A stretch of DNA of 64,000 nucleotides from Pseudomonadaceae bacterium (GCA_030602315.1 JAUVZY010000009.1:43902-107901), one strand, 5' to 3'; positions 9,917 through 20,563 are shown, counted from the stretch's first letter. Notes: generated by a model not told the origin, from the sequence alone. Numbers and translations: made by a program.

Positions 9917-10213
9917 ATGGAACTGAACAAAGCAATGCTCGACTGCATGCAACAACTCAAGCGCAAGCTGCGGGCCGAGCAGAATCTGGTCATCCGTCTG
10001 AGCGATGCCGACGTCATCACGCAGATGCTCGCCGCGTGCCTGAAATCCAACGACGACGAGACCCGTCAGCTGGGCCGCCAGCTAGCCGAATACAGCGTGC
10101 TGTGGCAGCACCCCAACCACGTGGAAAGCCCCTCTCCCGCCGCCGCGCCGACGGGCACGCCGAGCACCGATGGGCGCGTGCGGATCTATCGTGGCCAGCG
10201 GGTGTACGGCTGA
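9917..10213 (+). CDS. Small conserved-looking protein, unknown function
   Basis: This is a 98-aa soluble protein. The N-terminal half (1-65) is helical and charged, and a Pro/Ala-rich linker and a short basic tail (VRIYRGQRVYG) follow. The start is well supported by GAAGGAG seven nt upstream. Codon use resembles its neighbours. It lies divergent from the coiled-coil gene, in an intergenic region holding a possible extended -10 (TGCGATAAT at 9781-9789). I do not recognise the family. Confidence 0.7.
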   Translation: MELNKAMLDCMQQLKRKLRAEQNLVIRLSDADVITQMLAACLKSNDDETRQLGRQLAEYSVLWQHPNHVESPSPAAAPTGTPSTDGRVRIYRGQRVYG

Positions 10214-10357
10214 CCAGGCAGGCGCACACCCCCGGCCGCTGGCGGCGGGGGGAACGGCGCTCGCCACGCGCGGTCCACGCTTTGCTGCACACCACGCAAC
10301 GCGCCGTCGAGGGGCGATTGCCCACAGCTCTGGCGCGTGGTTTTGCTGCAGGCCCGA

Positions 10358-10366
10358 TGCTATGAT
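10358..10366 (+). promoter_or_regulatory. Candidate extended -10 element upstream of sodB, in a 364-bp gap
   Basis: TGCTATGAT is an extended -10 (TGn then TATGAT) with only a weak -35. If used, it gives sodB a 5' leader of about 200 nt. The gap from 10214 to 10577 otherwise shows no ORF with coding character. The only clear site is the AGGAG directly before sodB. Confidence 0.4.
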
Positions 10367-10577
10367 CGAACGCTCGCGTGCCAGGAGCGGCAACGCTCCA
10401 GCCGCCTGTTCGGCCGCTGCCACGGCCAAGACTGCTCAAAGTCCACTCGCGCCCAAGCGAACCAGGGCCGGCGCCCGGAACCTCTCCGGCCCTGCCTGTC
10501 GACAGGTCGCTCCACCTTACGGCCTGTCTGCCTGGCGCAGGTACCACTAGAAAAAACAGCTGATCAGGAGAATACCC

Positions 10578-11159
10578 ATGGCTTTCGAATTGCCGCCGCT
10601 GCCCTACGAGAAGAACGCCCTCGAGCCGCACATGTCTGCCGAGACCCTGGAGTACCACTACGGCAAGCATCACCAGACCTACGTCACCAACCTGAACAAC
10701 CTGGTGCCGGGCACCGAGTTCGAAGGCAAGGATCTGGAAACCATCGTCAAGACCTCCAGCGGCGGCATCTTCAACAACGCGGCCCAGGTCTGGAACCACA
10801 CCTTTTTCTGGAACTGCCTGGCACCGAACGCCGGCGGTCAGCCGACCGGTGAACTGGCCGACGCGATCAACGCCGCCTTCGGCTCCTTCGACAAGTTCAA
10901 GGAAGAGTTCACCAAGTGCGCCGTGACCACCTTCGGCTCCGGCTGGGCCTGGCTGGTGAAGAAAGCCGACGGCAGCCTGGGCCTGGTAAGCACCAGCAAC
11001 GCGGCCACTCCGCTGACCACCGCCGACAAGCCGCTGCTGACCTGCGACGTGTGGGAGCACGCCTACTACATCGACTACCGCAACGCCCGTCCGAAGTTTG
11101 TCGAAGCGTTCTGGAACCTGGTCAACTGGGACTTCGTGGCGAAGAACTTCGCCGCCTGA
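10578..11159 (+). CDS. sodB: Iron superoxide dismutase
   Basis: This is a 193-aa cytoplasmic enzyme converting superoxide to peroxide and oxygen. The metal ligands H27, H74, D157 and H161 are all present. The pattern [13 protein letters not shown] around H74 and the length favour the Fe type over the Mn type. AGGAG lies about 8 nt before the start. A strong terminator follows, so the gene is probably monocistronic. In Pseudomonas, sodB mRNA is a known target of iron-responsive PrrF small RNAs; I have not shown such pairing here. Confidence 0.97.
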   Translation: MAFELPPLPYEKNALEPHMSAETLEYHYGKHHQTYVTNLNNLVPGTEFEGKDLETIVKTSSGGIFNNAAQVWNHTFFWNCLAPNAGGQPTGELADAINAAFGSFDKFKEEFTKCAVTTFGSGWAWLVKKADGSLGLVSTSNAATPLTTADKPLLTCDVWEHAYYIDYRNARPKFVEAFWNLVNWDFVAKNFAA

Positions 11160-11183
11160 TCCCCGCCCCAGGGCTCTCGCTTG

Positions 11184-11215
11184 GAAAACGCCCGCGCCTT
11201 TGCGCGGGCGTTTTC
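11184..11215 (+). terminator. Intrinsic terminator of sodB
   Basis: A 14-bp inverted repeat (11184-11197 and 11202-11215) with a CTTT loop and a T-rich 3' arm lies 24 bp after the sodB stop. Confidence 0.9.
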
Positions 11216-11362
11216 ATTCCACATAGGGCCTGGCACGCCGCGGCGCATCCACCGCCGTGCAAACGGCAACCGGTTGCAGCGGCCGGGCGAAGCTGGTAAC
11301 AAGATGTGCACCCCGTCACAGCCTCCCTTTCCCCCATCCCACCCATGCGTTAAGGAACGACG

Positions 11363-13420
11363 TTGAGGCAAGTTTTCCAAAGTCGGCTGTCCTGGAAGCT
11401 GTTGCGCGCCGTGTTGCTGGCAACGCTGACGGTCGGCCTGATCCTGAGCCTCGTGCAGATCGTTTTCGACGCGCAGCAGACCCGCCAGCTGATCGAGGCC
11501 GATGCCCAGCGAATCCTGCGCATGACCCAGGGCCCGGCGACCCAGGCCATCTACAGCCTCGATCCGGAAATGGGCGAACAGGTAATGGAGGGGTTGTTTC
11601 AGCACGAGGCCATCCGCACCGCAGCCATCCTGCATCCGGGCGCGTCGACGCTGGCGCAGCGCAGTCGCCGCTTCAGCGAGCTGTCGACGCGCTGGCTCAC
11701 CGATCCCATTCTCGGCCGCCAGCAGCACTTTCGCATCGAACTGGTCGGCCGCCCGCCGCATGCAGAGCATTACGGCGACCTGCTGATCACCCTGGATACC
11801 GCGACCTACGGCGAGGCGTTCGTGCGCAATTCGCTGGTGATCATTCTGGTGGGCATCGCCCGGGCCCTGACCCTGGGCCTGGTGCTCTATCTGGTCTACC
11901 AGTGGCTGCTGACCCGACCGCTCAAGCGCCTGGTCGACGATCTTGCGCAGATCGACCCCGACCATCCCGGCGACTACAAGCTGCCGCTGCCGCGCGGGCA
12001 TGAAGACAACGAACTGGGCACCTGGGTAAGGACCGCCAACAGCCTGCTGGCGTCCATCGAGCGCAACCTGGTGCTGCGCCGCGAAGCGGAGAACAACCTG
12101 CAGCGGCTGGCGCAGTACGATCTTTTGACCGGGCTGCCCAACCGCCAGCAGCTGCAACAGCAACTGCAACCGCTGTTCGACGAGGCACGCCGTCATGGTC
12201 GCCACGTCGCGGTGCTGTGTATCGGCCTGGACGACTTCAAGGGCATCAACGAGCGCTTCAGCTACCTGTTCGGCGATCAGCTGCTGGTAGCGCTCGCCCA
12301 GCGCCTGCGCTCGCGCGCCGGCCAGCACAACGCGCTGGCCCGCCTGGGCGGCGATGCCTTCGCGCTGATCTGCTCCAACGTCGAGGAGCCGCACCAGGCT
12401 GCGGCGCTGGCCGATGCACTGCTCGAGGACTTCGAACTGCCGTTCGTGCTCAACAAGCGCAGCGTGCGCTTGCGCGCCACCATCGGCATCACGCTCTACC
12501 CCGACGACGACCAGGACGCCGAAAAGCTTCTGCAAAAGGCCGAGCAGACCATGACCCTGGCCAAGCAGCGCGCGCGCAGCCGCTACCAGTTCTACGTCGC
12601 CGACATCGACTGCAAGATTCGTCAGCGACGCGAACTGCAGGAACTCCTGACCATCGCCCTGCAGCGCCGCGAATTCGAGCTGGTCTATCAGCCGCAGGTG
12701 GATCTGGCCCAGCGGCGCATCGTCGGCGTCGAGGCGCTGCTGCGCTGGAACGTGCCCAAGCGCGGCTACATTCCGCCGGATCAGTTCGTGCCGCTAGCCG
12801 AGGAAAACGGCAGCATCATCGCCATCGGCGAGTGGGTGCTGGAAGAGGCCTGCCGCCAGCTGCGCGACTGGCGCGAGCAGGGGCTCGATGACTTGCGCAT
12901 GGCGGTCAACCTGTCCACCGTACAGCTCTACCACGAATCAACCCCCTTGCTGATCAGCGACGTGCTGCAGCGTTATGCGCTGCCCCCCGAGTGCCTGGAG
13001 GTGGAAGTCACCGAAACCGTGCTGATGGATGACATCCTAAGCGCGGCGAAAATCCTGCATCGCATCCGCCAGTCCGGTGCGCTGATTGCCATCGACGACT
13101 TCGGCACCGGCTACTCCTCGCTGAGTTACCTGAAAAGCCTGCCGGTGGACAAGATCAAGATCGACCGCAGCTTCGTCAGCGACTTGAGCACCGACGAGGA
13201 AGACGCCAGCATCGTGCGCGCCGTGGTTCAGCTCGGCCATAGCCTGGGCATGCAGGTGATCGCCGAAGGCGTGGAAACCCGCGAGCAGGAAGCCTATCTA
13301 ATCGCCCAGGGCTGTGACGAAGCCCAGGGCTACCTGTACGCCCGACCGCTGCCCGCCGCTGAACTCGCAGCGCTGGTGGGCGTCCAGAACGAGCAACTGC
13401 TCAGCGAACCGGTTGCCTAG
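11363..13420 (+). CDS. bifA: Membrane c-di-GMP phosphodiesterase BifA-like, GGDAF variant
   Basis: This is a 685-aa inner-membrane protein. Two membrane helices (about 15-35 and 158-180) flank a periplasmic sensor, then a degenerate GGDEF domain (about 245-410) and an intact EAL domain (from about 435; EAL at 457-459, QPQVDL and DDFGTGYSS present). The cyclase signature reads GGDAF at 329-333, so synthesis is unlikely and c-di-GMP hydrolysis is the expected activity. P. aeruginosa BifA is a known phosphodiesterase with a GGDQF signature that controls biofilm and swarming, and it also lies next to sodB. The start codon is TTG, with AAGGAA just upstream. The stop overlaps the convergent GIDE gene by 4 nt. 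Confidence 0.88.
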   Translation: MRQVFQSRLSWKLLRAVLLATLTVGLILSLVQIVFDAQQTRQLIEADAQRILRMTQGPATQAIYSLDPEMGEQVMEGLFQHEAIRTAAILHPGASTLAQRSRRFSELSTRWLTDPILGRQQHFRIELVGRPPHAEHYGDLLITLDTATYGEAFVRNSLVIILVGIARALTLGLVLYLVYQWLLTRPLKRLVDDLAQIDPDHPGDYKLPLPRGHEDNELGTWVRTANSLLASIERNLVLRREAENNLQRLAQYDLLTGLPNRQQLQQQLQPLFDEARRHGRHVAVLCIGLDDFKGINERFSYLFGDQLLVALAQRLRSRAGQHNALARLGGDAFALICSNVEEPHQAAALADALLEDFELPFVLNKRSVRLRATIGITLYPDDDQDAEKLLQKAEQTMTLAKQRARSRYQFYVADIDCKIRQRRELQELLTIALQRREFELVYQPQVDLAQRRIVGVEALLRWNVPKRGYIPPDQFVPLAEENGSIIAIGEWVLEEACRQLRDWREQGLDDLRMAVNLSTVQLYHESTPLLISDVLQRYALPPECLEVEVTETVLMDDILSAAKILHRIRQSGALIAIDDFGTGYSSLSYLKSLPVDKIKIDRSFVSDLSTDEEDASIVRAVVQLGHSLGMQVIAEGVETREQEAYLIAQGCDEAQGYLYARPLPAAELAALVGVQNEQLLSEPVA

Positions 13421-14310
13421 AGCTTGCCCAGCAGCGACGCGGCCGCGACCAGTGCGCTGACCAGGCACAGCAACGCCGAGCCGATGCCCTTCCAGTAATA
13501 GCGCTGCACCAGTGCTTCCTCGCCGCGGGTCGAGAGCAGGAATGGACGGCCCTCCCCCGGCTTGACCAGGCGGTGCTGCACGGGCGCAAGGGCAGCCTGC
13601 CGCCGGCGATTCTGCACTTCCTGCTCGGCGGCAAGCTGCACGCCTTCCCACTCATCCAGGTCGAGCTGGCCGTTGCCATCGGCATCGAAGCGCTGCAACA
13701 GATTCGGGTAGTCCTGTTTCCATTCGCGGATGACCTGGCCCTTGCCGACTCCGGCATGGGCATCCCGACCGCCACCAACGCTGAGAAACTCGCCGAGCGC
13801 ATACAAAGGATCACCCGGATGCAGGCGCTCCTCGGTGTAGCGATAGCGCCCGCTGGACATCAGCCGCCCGAGCAGGCTCTGCTGCGCCAGGCCCCGTGGA
13901 TGACGTGCGCTGCCGGTCCAGACACGCCGATGCGCGGTGATGACTTCCGCGCCCTTCGGCTCGATCAGGCACTCGCCGGTCGCATCGCGCAGCCGTAGCG
14001 GCTGCTCGCTGCTGGCGCTCTCCAGCAGGTGCCAGCGCCCGCTCTTGCCGGAGCGGCGGTACTCCTCGATCCGGTAGTGCCACCAGAGGCAGCGCGATGC
14101 GGTCAGCGGCGCCTCCAACAGCGGCTGCCGCGGGTCCTCCTGCAGCACACCACACAGTTCGGTAAAACCCTGGGCGGCCGAACGGATCTTCGAGGTCGGC
14201 GTATCGGCCACATGGCGGGCCTTGGACCAGTTGTGCACGAACAACCAGGCTCCGTAGAGCGAGAAGGCCGAGGCGACCACCACGTGATCCCAGGGAATCG
14301 GTGCACTCAC
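13417..14310 (-). CDS. Membrane protein with GIDE-type domain and an EF-hand
   Basis: This is a 297-aa protein. It has membrane helices near both ends (about 9-26 and 276-295) and a central GIDE-like region, the fold named after E3-ligase-related membrane proteins. An EF-hand loop (D209 to E220, with D1/D3/N5/D9/E12 calcium ligands) sits in the middle. The GTG start overlaps the lemA stop by 4 nt (GTGA), so the two are translationally coupled. LemA-GIDE pairs are common in bacteria but their function is poorly known. Ubiquitin-ligase activity should not be assumed. Confidence 0.75.
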   Translation of the reverse strand: MSAPIPWDHVVVASAFSLYGAWLFVHNWSKARHVADTPTSKIRSAAQGFTELCGVLQEDPRQPLLEAPLTASRCLWWHYRIEEYRRSGKSGRWHLLESASSEQPLRLRDATGECLIEPKGAEVITAHRRVWTGSARHPRGLAQQSLLGRLMSSGRYRYTEERLHPGDPLYALGEFLSVGGGRDAHAGVGKGQVIREWKQDYPNLLQRFDADGNGQLDLDEWEGVQLAAEQEVQNRRRQAALAPVQHRLVKPGEGRPFLLSTRGEEALVQRYYWKGIGSALLCLVSALVAAASLLGKL

Positions 14311-14879
14311 CCGAACAGCGCCTTGAGATCGACGTCAGCCTTTTCCGCCTCGGAAAACTGCAACAGCGTCGCTTCGCGGAAGTTGAACATCCGCGCCAAG
14401 ATCACATCGGGGAACTGCTCGATGCGCACGTTGTTGAGATTCACCGCTTCGTTGTACAGCTCGCGGCGATCGGCGATGCCGCTTTCCAGCCCGCTGATGC
14501 GCAGCTGCAGGTGGTGGAAGCTGTCATTGGCCTTGAGCTCGGGGTAGTTCTCGGCCAGCGCGAACAACTGACCGAGGCCGGCGCGCAGCTGACTCTCGGC
14601 CTTGCCGAGGGCCGCGACATCGGCGCTCTCCCGCGCGCTGGACACGGCGCTGCGCGCCTGAATCACGCGTTCCAGCGTCGCGCCTTCGTATTCCATGTAG
14701 CGCCGGCAGGTTTCCACCAGCTTGGGCAACTCCTCATGGCGCTGGCGCAGCAGCACATCGATATTGGCCCAGGCCTTGCTGACCCCGTGCTTGAGCCGCA
14801 CCAGGCCGTTGTAGAGCATCACCGCGTAGGCTGCGAGCAGCCCCACCACCACTACGAACGCTACCCATCGCAGTTCCAT
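14307..14879 (-). CDS. lemA: LemA family protein
   Basis: This is a 190-aa protein with one N-terminal membrane helix (about 4-24) and a long helical bundle. Typical LemA stretches are present: LVRLKHGVSKAWANIDVLLRQRHEELP and the FPDVILARMFNF-like C-terminal segment. It is the first gene of a two-gene unit with the GIDE/EF-hand protein. The molecular role of the family is unknown. It should not be confused with the GacS kinase once called LemA. Confidence 0.9.
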   Translation of the reverse strand: MELRWVAFVVVVGLLAAYAVMLYNGLVRLKHGVSKAWANIDVLLRQRHEELPKLVETCRRYMEYEGATLERVIQARSAVSSARESADVAALGKAESQLRAGLGQLFALAENYPELKANDSFHHLQLRISGLESGIADRRELYNEAVNLNNVRIEQFPDVILARMFNFREATLLQFSEAEKADVDLKALFG

Positions 14880-14970
14880 CAGCCCTGCTCCCTGTGCCGG
14901 TTATCGAGCCGGCAGTGTAGCGAGCGACCGATGCCGTGGGGAGAGGACGGCGCTCACGCCCACCCTTTGC

Positions 14971-14989
14971 AAAAATGCAAATCTTTCGC
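14971..14989 (+). promoter_or_regulatory. Weak Fur-box candidate upstream of the imelysin gene
   Basis: The 19-bp site matches the palindromic Fur consensus at 12 of 19 positions by my count. An AATGC...GCATT dyad overlaps it (14974-14992). It sits in the AT-rich part of the divergent lemA/imelysin region, about 60 bp before the imelysin start. Confidence 0.4.
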
Positions 14990-15050
14990 ATTATTCAGGC
15001 TTGGTCCGACAAACGGACCGCTCGCCTACCTCACGCAGAAGGATTCCGCC

Positions 15051-16385
15051 ATGCGCCGTACCCCTTACTGGGCCTCCGCCAGCCTGCTGGCCATCGCTAT
15101 TTCGCTCGCCGGCTGCGGCGACGACAAGTCCAACAGCACCGCCCAGCAAGCCAGTGCACCGGCCGTCGCCGCCAGCCAGCCGCAGAGCGGGGCCGTCGAG
15201 CAGGCCGAGGCGCAGGCGGTGGTCAACCACTATGCCGACCTCGCCCTGGCAGCCTTCAGCGACGCCCACAGCGCCGCGCTGACCCTGCAGCAGGCCATCG
15301 AAACCTTCCTTGCCGAGCCCTCCGCCGACACCCTCAAAGCCGCGCGCGAGGCCTGGGTCGCCGCCCGCGTGCCCTACATGCAGACCGAAGTGTTCCGCTT
15401 CGGCAACCCGGTGGTGGACGAGTGGGAAGGTCAGGTCAACGCCTGGCCGCTGGACGAAGGCCTGATCGACTACGTGGCCGACGAATACGACCATGCGCTG
15501 GGCAACCCCGGCGCTACCGCCAACATCATCGCCAACCAGACGATCCAGGTCGGTGAAGATCAGATCGACGTCAGCCAGATCACCCCCGAGCTGTTGGCCG
15601 AGCTGAACGAACTGGCGGGCTCCGAAGCCAACGTCGCCACCGGCTATCACGCCATCGAGTTCTTGCTCTGGGGCCAGGATCTGAACGGCACCGGCCCGGG
15701 TGCCGGCGACCGTCCGTATACCGACTACCTGCAAGGCGATGCCTGCACCGGTGGCAACTGTGATCGCCGCAGCACCTACCTGCGCGCGGCCACCGAGCTG
15801 CTGGTCAGCGACCTGGCCGCCATGGTCGAGGAGTGGAAGCCCGAGGTCGCCGACAACTACCGCGCCACGCTGGTGGCCGAACCGGCGGACAACGGCCTGC
15901 GCAAGATGCTGTTCGGCATGGGCAGCCTGTCGCTGGGCGAGCTGGCGGGCGAGCGCATGAAGGTCGCGCTGGAAGCCAACTCCACCGAAGACGAGCATGA
16001 TTGCTTCAGCGACAACACGCACAACTCGCACTTCTACAACGCCAAGGGCATCCGCAACGTCTACCTCGGCGAATACCGCCGCATCGACGGCTCCACCCTG
16101 AGCGGTCCGAGCCTGTCTGCGCTGGTCGCCAAGAGCGCCCCGCAGCTCGACGGCGAACTCAAGGCCAAGCTCGAAGTGACCGAGGCCCGCCTGCAGGCAC
16201 TGGTGGACAGCGCCAACAACGGCCAGGCCTTCGACCAGCTGATCGCCGCAGACAACGCCGAGGGCCAGGCTCTGGTACGCGAAGCCATCGCCGCGCTGGT
16301 CGCCCAAACCGCCTCGATCGAAGCGGCGGCACGTGCGCTGGGCATCACCGAGCTGAACCCCGACACCGCCGACCACACGTTCTAA
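15051..16385 (+). CDS. icmP: Imelysin-family lipoprotein (IcmP-like)
   Basis: This is a 444-aa exported lipoprotein. The signal peptide ends in a lipobox (SLAGC, Cys22). An imelysin domain of two helical-bundle repeats follows, with the family signature GxHxxE at 198-203 (GYHAIE). AAGGA precedes the ATG. The family is linked to periplasmic iron handling and is often iron-repressed. The P. aeruginosa homologue was named for insulin-cleaving activity, and a protease role is doubtful for the family as a whole. It is followed by a hairpin and then by the cytochrome/imelysin/DUF1513 genes. Confidence 0.88.
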   Translation: MRRTPYWASASLLAIAISLAGCGDDKSNSTAQQASAPAVAASQPQSGAVEQAEAQAVVNHYADLALAAFSDAHSAALTLQQAIETFLAEPSADTLKAAREAWVAARVPYMQTEVFRFGNPVVDEWEGQVNAWPLDEGLIDYVADEYDHALGNPGATANIIANQTIQVGEDQIDVSQITPELLAELNELAGSEANVATGYHAIEFLLWGQDLNGTGPGAGDRPYTDYLQGDACTGGNCDRRSTYLRAATELLVSDLAAMVEEWKPEVADNYRATLVAEPADNGLRKMLFGMGSLSLGELAGERMKVALEANSTEDEHDCFSDNTHNSHFYNAKGIRNVYLGEYRRIDGSTLSGPSLSALVAKSAPQLDGELKAKLEVTEARLQALVDSANNGQAFDQLIAADNAEGQALVREAIAALVAQTASIEAAARALGITELNPDTADHTF

Positions 16386-16418
16386 GCCGGGTGCGGCGTG
16401 ATGCCGCGCCTTGCCGCC

Positions 16419-16459
16419 GCGGGCCCGAACCCCAGCAATTGCTGGGGCTTCGGGCCCGC
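16419..16459 (+). terminator. Large hairpin after the first imelysin gene
   Basis: A stem of about 18 bp with one bulge and an AATT loop lies 34 bp beyond the stop. No T-run follows, so termination is likely but not certain. A smaller hairpin (GCGGC...GCCGC) precedes it at about 16393-16407. Confidence 0.55.
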
Positions 16460-16472
16460 CGGCAGACACCTC

Positions 16473-16491
16473 AATAATGAAAACCAGTCTT
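16473..16491 (+). promoter_or_regulatory. Fur-box candidate upstream of the di-heme cytochrome gene
   Basis: AATAATGAAAACCAGTCTT matches the 19-bp Fur consensus at 13 of 19 positions, with the left half almost perfect (ATAATGA). An AATAA...TTATT dyad spans 16473-16494. It lies 55 bp before the ATG at 16547. Confidence 0.5.
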
Positions 16492-16546
16492 ATTTACGGC
16501 GACACATCTGGTAAACTTTGTCCGTCCCACGGATAGGTGAGCCCCG

Positions 16547-17953
<1,407 letters not shown>

Positions 17954-17985
17954 ACCGACGGGTCGACCCCCCCTTTGGAGGCACC

Positions 17986-19062
17986 ATGCGTTGCCGTTTT
18001 TCCCCTCGCCTGCTCGGCCTGATCGGCCTGACCGCGCTATCGATCAGTGCCTGCGCACCGAAGGACCCGATGGCCGATGTCACTGCGGCCCTGGCACGCG
18101 ACGTCCTGCTGCCCGCACACCAACAGTGGCTGACGCAGGACCGTGAGCTGCTGGCCAGTGCGCAAGCCTTCTGTGCCGGCGAGCAGTCGCTGGATCAGGC
18201 CCGCGCCAGCTATCTGCAGGCGCACCGCGCCTGGGCGCATCTGCAGCCCCTGGCACTCGGCCCGCTCGGCGAAGGCAACCTGGCCTGGCAGGTGCAGTTC
18301 TGGCCGGACAAGAAGAACCTGGTCGCCCGCCAGGTCAACGCCCTGCTCAAGCAGCATCCGCAGCCGACCCTTGCCCAGGTCGAGTCCGCCAGCGTGGTGG
18401 TGCAGGGGCTGACCGCCTACGAGTACCTATTGTTCGACGCGAGCGTCAACCTGAACGATGCCGCCGGCCGCGAGCGCTATTGCCCGCTGCTGACCGCCAT
18501 CGGCGAGCATCAGCAGAGCCTCGCCCAGCGCGTGGTCGAGCAGTGGCAAGCGCAGGACGGCATGGCGGCGCAGCTCGCCAAGCAGCCCAACGACCGCTAC
18601 GCCGACGCCAGCGAGGCGCTGGGCGACATCCTGCGGGTGCAGATCACCGCGCTCGATGGCCTGAAGAAAAAGCTCGGCGCACCGCTGGGCCGCCCCGGCC
18701 AGGGCGTCGCGCAGCCCTACCAGGCCGAGGCCTGGCGCAGCGGGGCGACGCTTGCCAGCGTGGCCGCCACCATCGAGGGCGCCGAGCGGATCTGGCAAGG
18801 CCAGGCTGGCAAGGGCGTGCGCAGCCTGCTCGGCAGCCAGCACGCCGAGCTCGCCCGCCGCCTGGACGCCGCCTACGCCGAGGTGCGCCAGCAGCTCGAC
18901 GCCCTGCCCGGGCCGATCGCCGACCAGCTGGCCGACCCGGCCGGGCGCCAGCGTCTCGATGCGCTTTATGGCCAGCTCGACAACCTGCATCGCCTGCACC
19001 AGAGCGAGCTGGCCGCCGCGCTGAACATCCAGATCGGCTTCAACGCCCACGACGGTGACTGA
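17986..19062 (+). CDS. Second imelysin-family lipoprotein, signature His missing
   Basis: This is a 358-aa exported lipoprotein with a lipobox (SISAC, Cys23) and an imelysin-type helical domain. At the position of the GxHxxE signature it reads GLTAYE (141-146), so the His is replaced by Thr. GGAG lies 7 nt before the ATG, 32 bp after the cytochrome gene. It probably works with that cytochrome and the DUF1513 protein in the periplasm. Confidence 0.85.
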   Translation: MRCRFSPRLLGLIGLTALSISACAPKDPMADVTAALARDVLLPAHQQWLTQDRELLASAQAFCAGEQSLDQARASYLQAHRAWAHLQPLALGPLGEGNLAWQVQFWPDKKNLVARQVNALLKQHPQPTLAQVESASVVVQGLTAYEYLLFDASVNLNDAAGRERYCPLLTAIGEHQQSLAQRVVEQWQAQDGMAAQLAKQPNDRYADASEALGDILRVQITALDGLKKKLGAPLGRPGQGVAQPYQAEAWRSGATLASVAATIEGAERIWQGQAGKGVRSLLGSQHAELARRLDAAYAEVRQQLDALPGPIADQLADPAGRQRLDALYGQLDNLHRLHQSELAAALNIQIGFNAHDGD

Positions 19063-19063
19063 T

Positions 19064-20158
19064 ATGCAGCGCCGCGCCTTCCTGGCCGCCGGCGGCGTTT
19101 TGCTGGCGGCCGCGGCCGTCGGCGGCTGGACCCTTGGTCGCTCCAACGGTGCGCCGCTGCTGCTGTCGGCCCGCGATGATGGCCAGGGCCGGCATTACGC
19201 GGTGGGCTACCGGCTGGACGGCCAGCAGGTCTTCGCCACCCTGGTCAAGGAGCGCTGCCACGACATCTACGCGCACCCCACGTTGCCGCTGGTGGTCTTC
19301 GTCGGCCGCCGGCCGAGCCGCGAAAGCTATCTGCTCGACAGCCGCGATGGCCGCCTGCTGCAGGTGCTCGCCTCGCCGCCCGACCGGCACTTCTACGGGC
19401 ATGGCGTGTTCCATCGCAGCGGCGAGTGGTTCTATGCCACCGAGAACGATACCCGCGACCCCGGCCGCGGCGTGATCGGCGTCTACCGGGTCCACGCGCA
19501 GCACCTCGAGCGGGTCGGCGAACGCTCGAGCTATGGCATCGGGCCGCATCAGCTGCTCTGGATGCCCGATGGTGAAACCCTGGTGGTCGCCAACGGCGGC
19601 ATCCGCACCGAGGCCGACAGCCGCGAGGCACGCAACCTCGAGCACATGGAGCCCAGCCTGGTGTTGCTGCATCGCGACGGCACGCTGGTGAGCAAGGAAC
19701 AGTTGCCCGAGCAGATGAACAGCGTGCGCCATCTGGCGGTGGCGGCGGACGGCACCATCGTCTCCGGCCAGCAGTACGAGGGCGACCCGACGCACCGGGT
19801 GCCCTTGCTGGCGATCAAGCGCCCCGGTCAGCCGTTCGAGCCGTTCCCGGTGGACGAAGCGCAGCGCGCGATGATGAACCAGTACACCGCCAGCCTGGCG
19901 ATCCACGACGAGCTGCGCCTGCTGGCGCTTACCGCGCCGCGTGGCAATCGGCTACTGATCTGGGAGCTGGATAGCGCCAGGCTGCGCCTGGATGTACCGC
20001 TGCCCGACTGCGCCGGTGTCGGCGCGGTGGCCCAAGGCTTTGTAGTCACCTCCGGGCAGGGACGCTGCCGGCTGGTCGACTGCCGCCAGCGGCAGATCCG
20101 CCTCGAATCGCTGAGCCTGCCGGCCGGCCTGTGGGACAACCACCTTCGGCTGGCCTGA
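19064..20158 (+). CDS. DUF1513 periplasmic beta-propeller-like protein
   Basis: This is a 364-aa protein beginning MQRRAFLAAGGVLLAAAAVG, a twin-arginine-like signal. The body has repeated short beta-strand blocks as in seven-bladed propellers. The ATG lies 1 nt after the imelysin stop (TGATATG), so coupling is likely; a GTG at 19055 would overlap the imelysin. DUF1513 proteins co-occur with imelysins in proteobacteria. No enzymatic role is known to me. Confidence 0.8.
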   Translation: MQRRAFLAAGGVLLAAAAVGGWTLGRSNGAPLLLSARDDGQGRHYAVGYRLDGQQVFATLVKERCHDIYAHPTLPLVVFVGRRPSRESYLLDSRDGRLLQVLASPPDRHFYGHGVFHRSGEWFYATENDTRDPGRGVIGVYRVHAQHLERVGERSSYGIGPHQLLWMPDGETLVVANGGIRTEADSREARNLEHMEPSLVLLHRDGTLVSKEQLPEQMNSVRHLAVAADGTIVSGQQYEGDPTHRVPLLAIKRPGQPFEPFPVDEAQRAMMNQYTASLAIHDELRLLALTAPRGNRLLIWELDSARLRLDVPLPDCAGVGAVAQGFVVTSGQGRCRLVDCRQRQIRLESLSLPAGLWDNHLRLA

Positions 20159-20163
20159 GTGCG

Positions 20164-20391
20164 CTAACCGCCCAGCTGCTGCAGCACGCCCATCATCAGC
20201 AGGATCTGCTCGAGGCTTGGCTGGGCAGGCGGTGTCAGCCGGCGCGGCGCCTGCAGCATCTCGCCCGTGCGCAGCAAGCTTTGCGCCGCGGGCCGCTCGG
20301 GCGCACGTCCGGGGTGACTGAACGAAGACAACAGGGCGGCGGCGCCGAGCACCGCGACCGCCCGCCGCCAGGACAACCGGCGCCGAATCAT
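20164..20391 (-). CDS. Small exported or membrane-anchored protein, unknown
   Basis: This is a 75-aa ORF starting MIRRRLSWRRAVAVLGAAALLSS, a basic, then hydrophobic, signal-like segment. A Pro-rich middle and an amphipathic C-terminal helix (LEQILLMMGVLQQLGG) follow. It is convergent with the DUF1513 gene, 5 bp apart. There is no recognised family. It is kept because the signal-like start is not expected of a shadow frame. Confidence 0.45.
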   Translation of the reverse strand: MIRRRLSWRRAVAVLGAAALLSSFSHPGRAPERPAAQSLLRTGEMLQAPRRLTPPAQPSLEQILLMMGVLQQLGG

Positions 20392-20563
20392 CGTGGCACT
20401 GCCCCGCGATGGCACCGACAGCCACCCTGCCGGGCCATTCTGCGCAGCGGACGGGTGATCGAATCAAGACAGCGTGACACGGGCCGACTCCAGTTCCCGG
20501 GAACAGACCGCGATCCTCGCGCCCGGCATGTGATGGGCGCGTCAAGCCTTCGTCAAAAAAGTG

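Noticed and set aside
11225..11245. A sigma-54-like TGGCACG motif upstream of bifA
   Set aside because: The required GC/TTGC half at the right spacing is missing.
19055..19063. GTG at 19055 as start of the DUF1513 gene
   Set aside because: It would overlap the imelysin and push the twin-arginine-like signal inward. The ATG at 19064 starts directly with it. The evidence is modest, and the GTG is not excluded.
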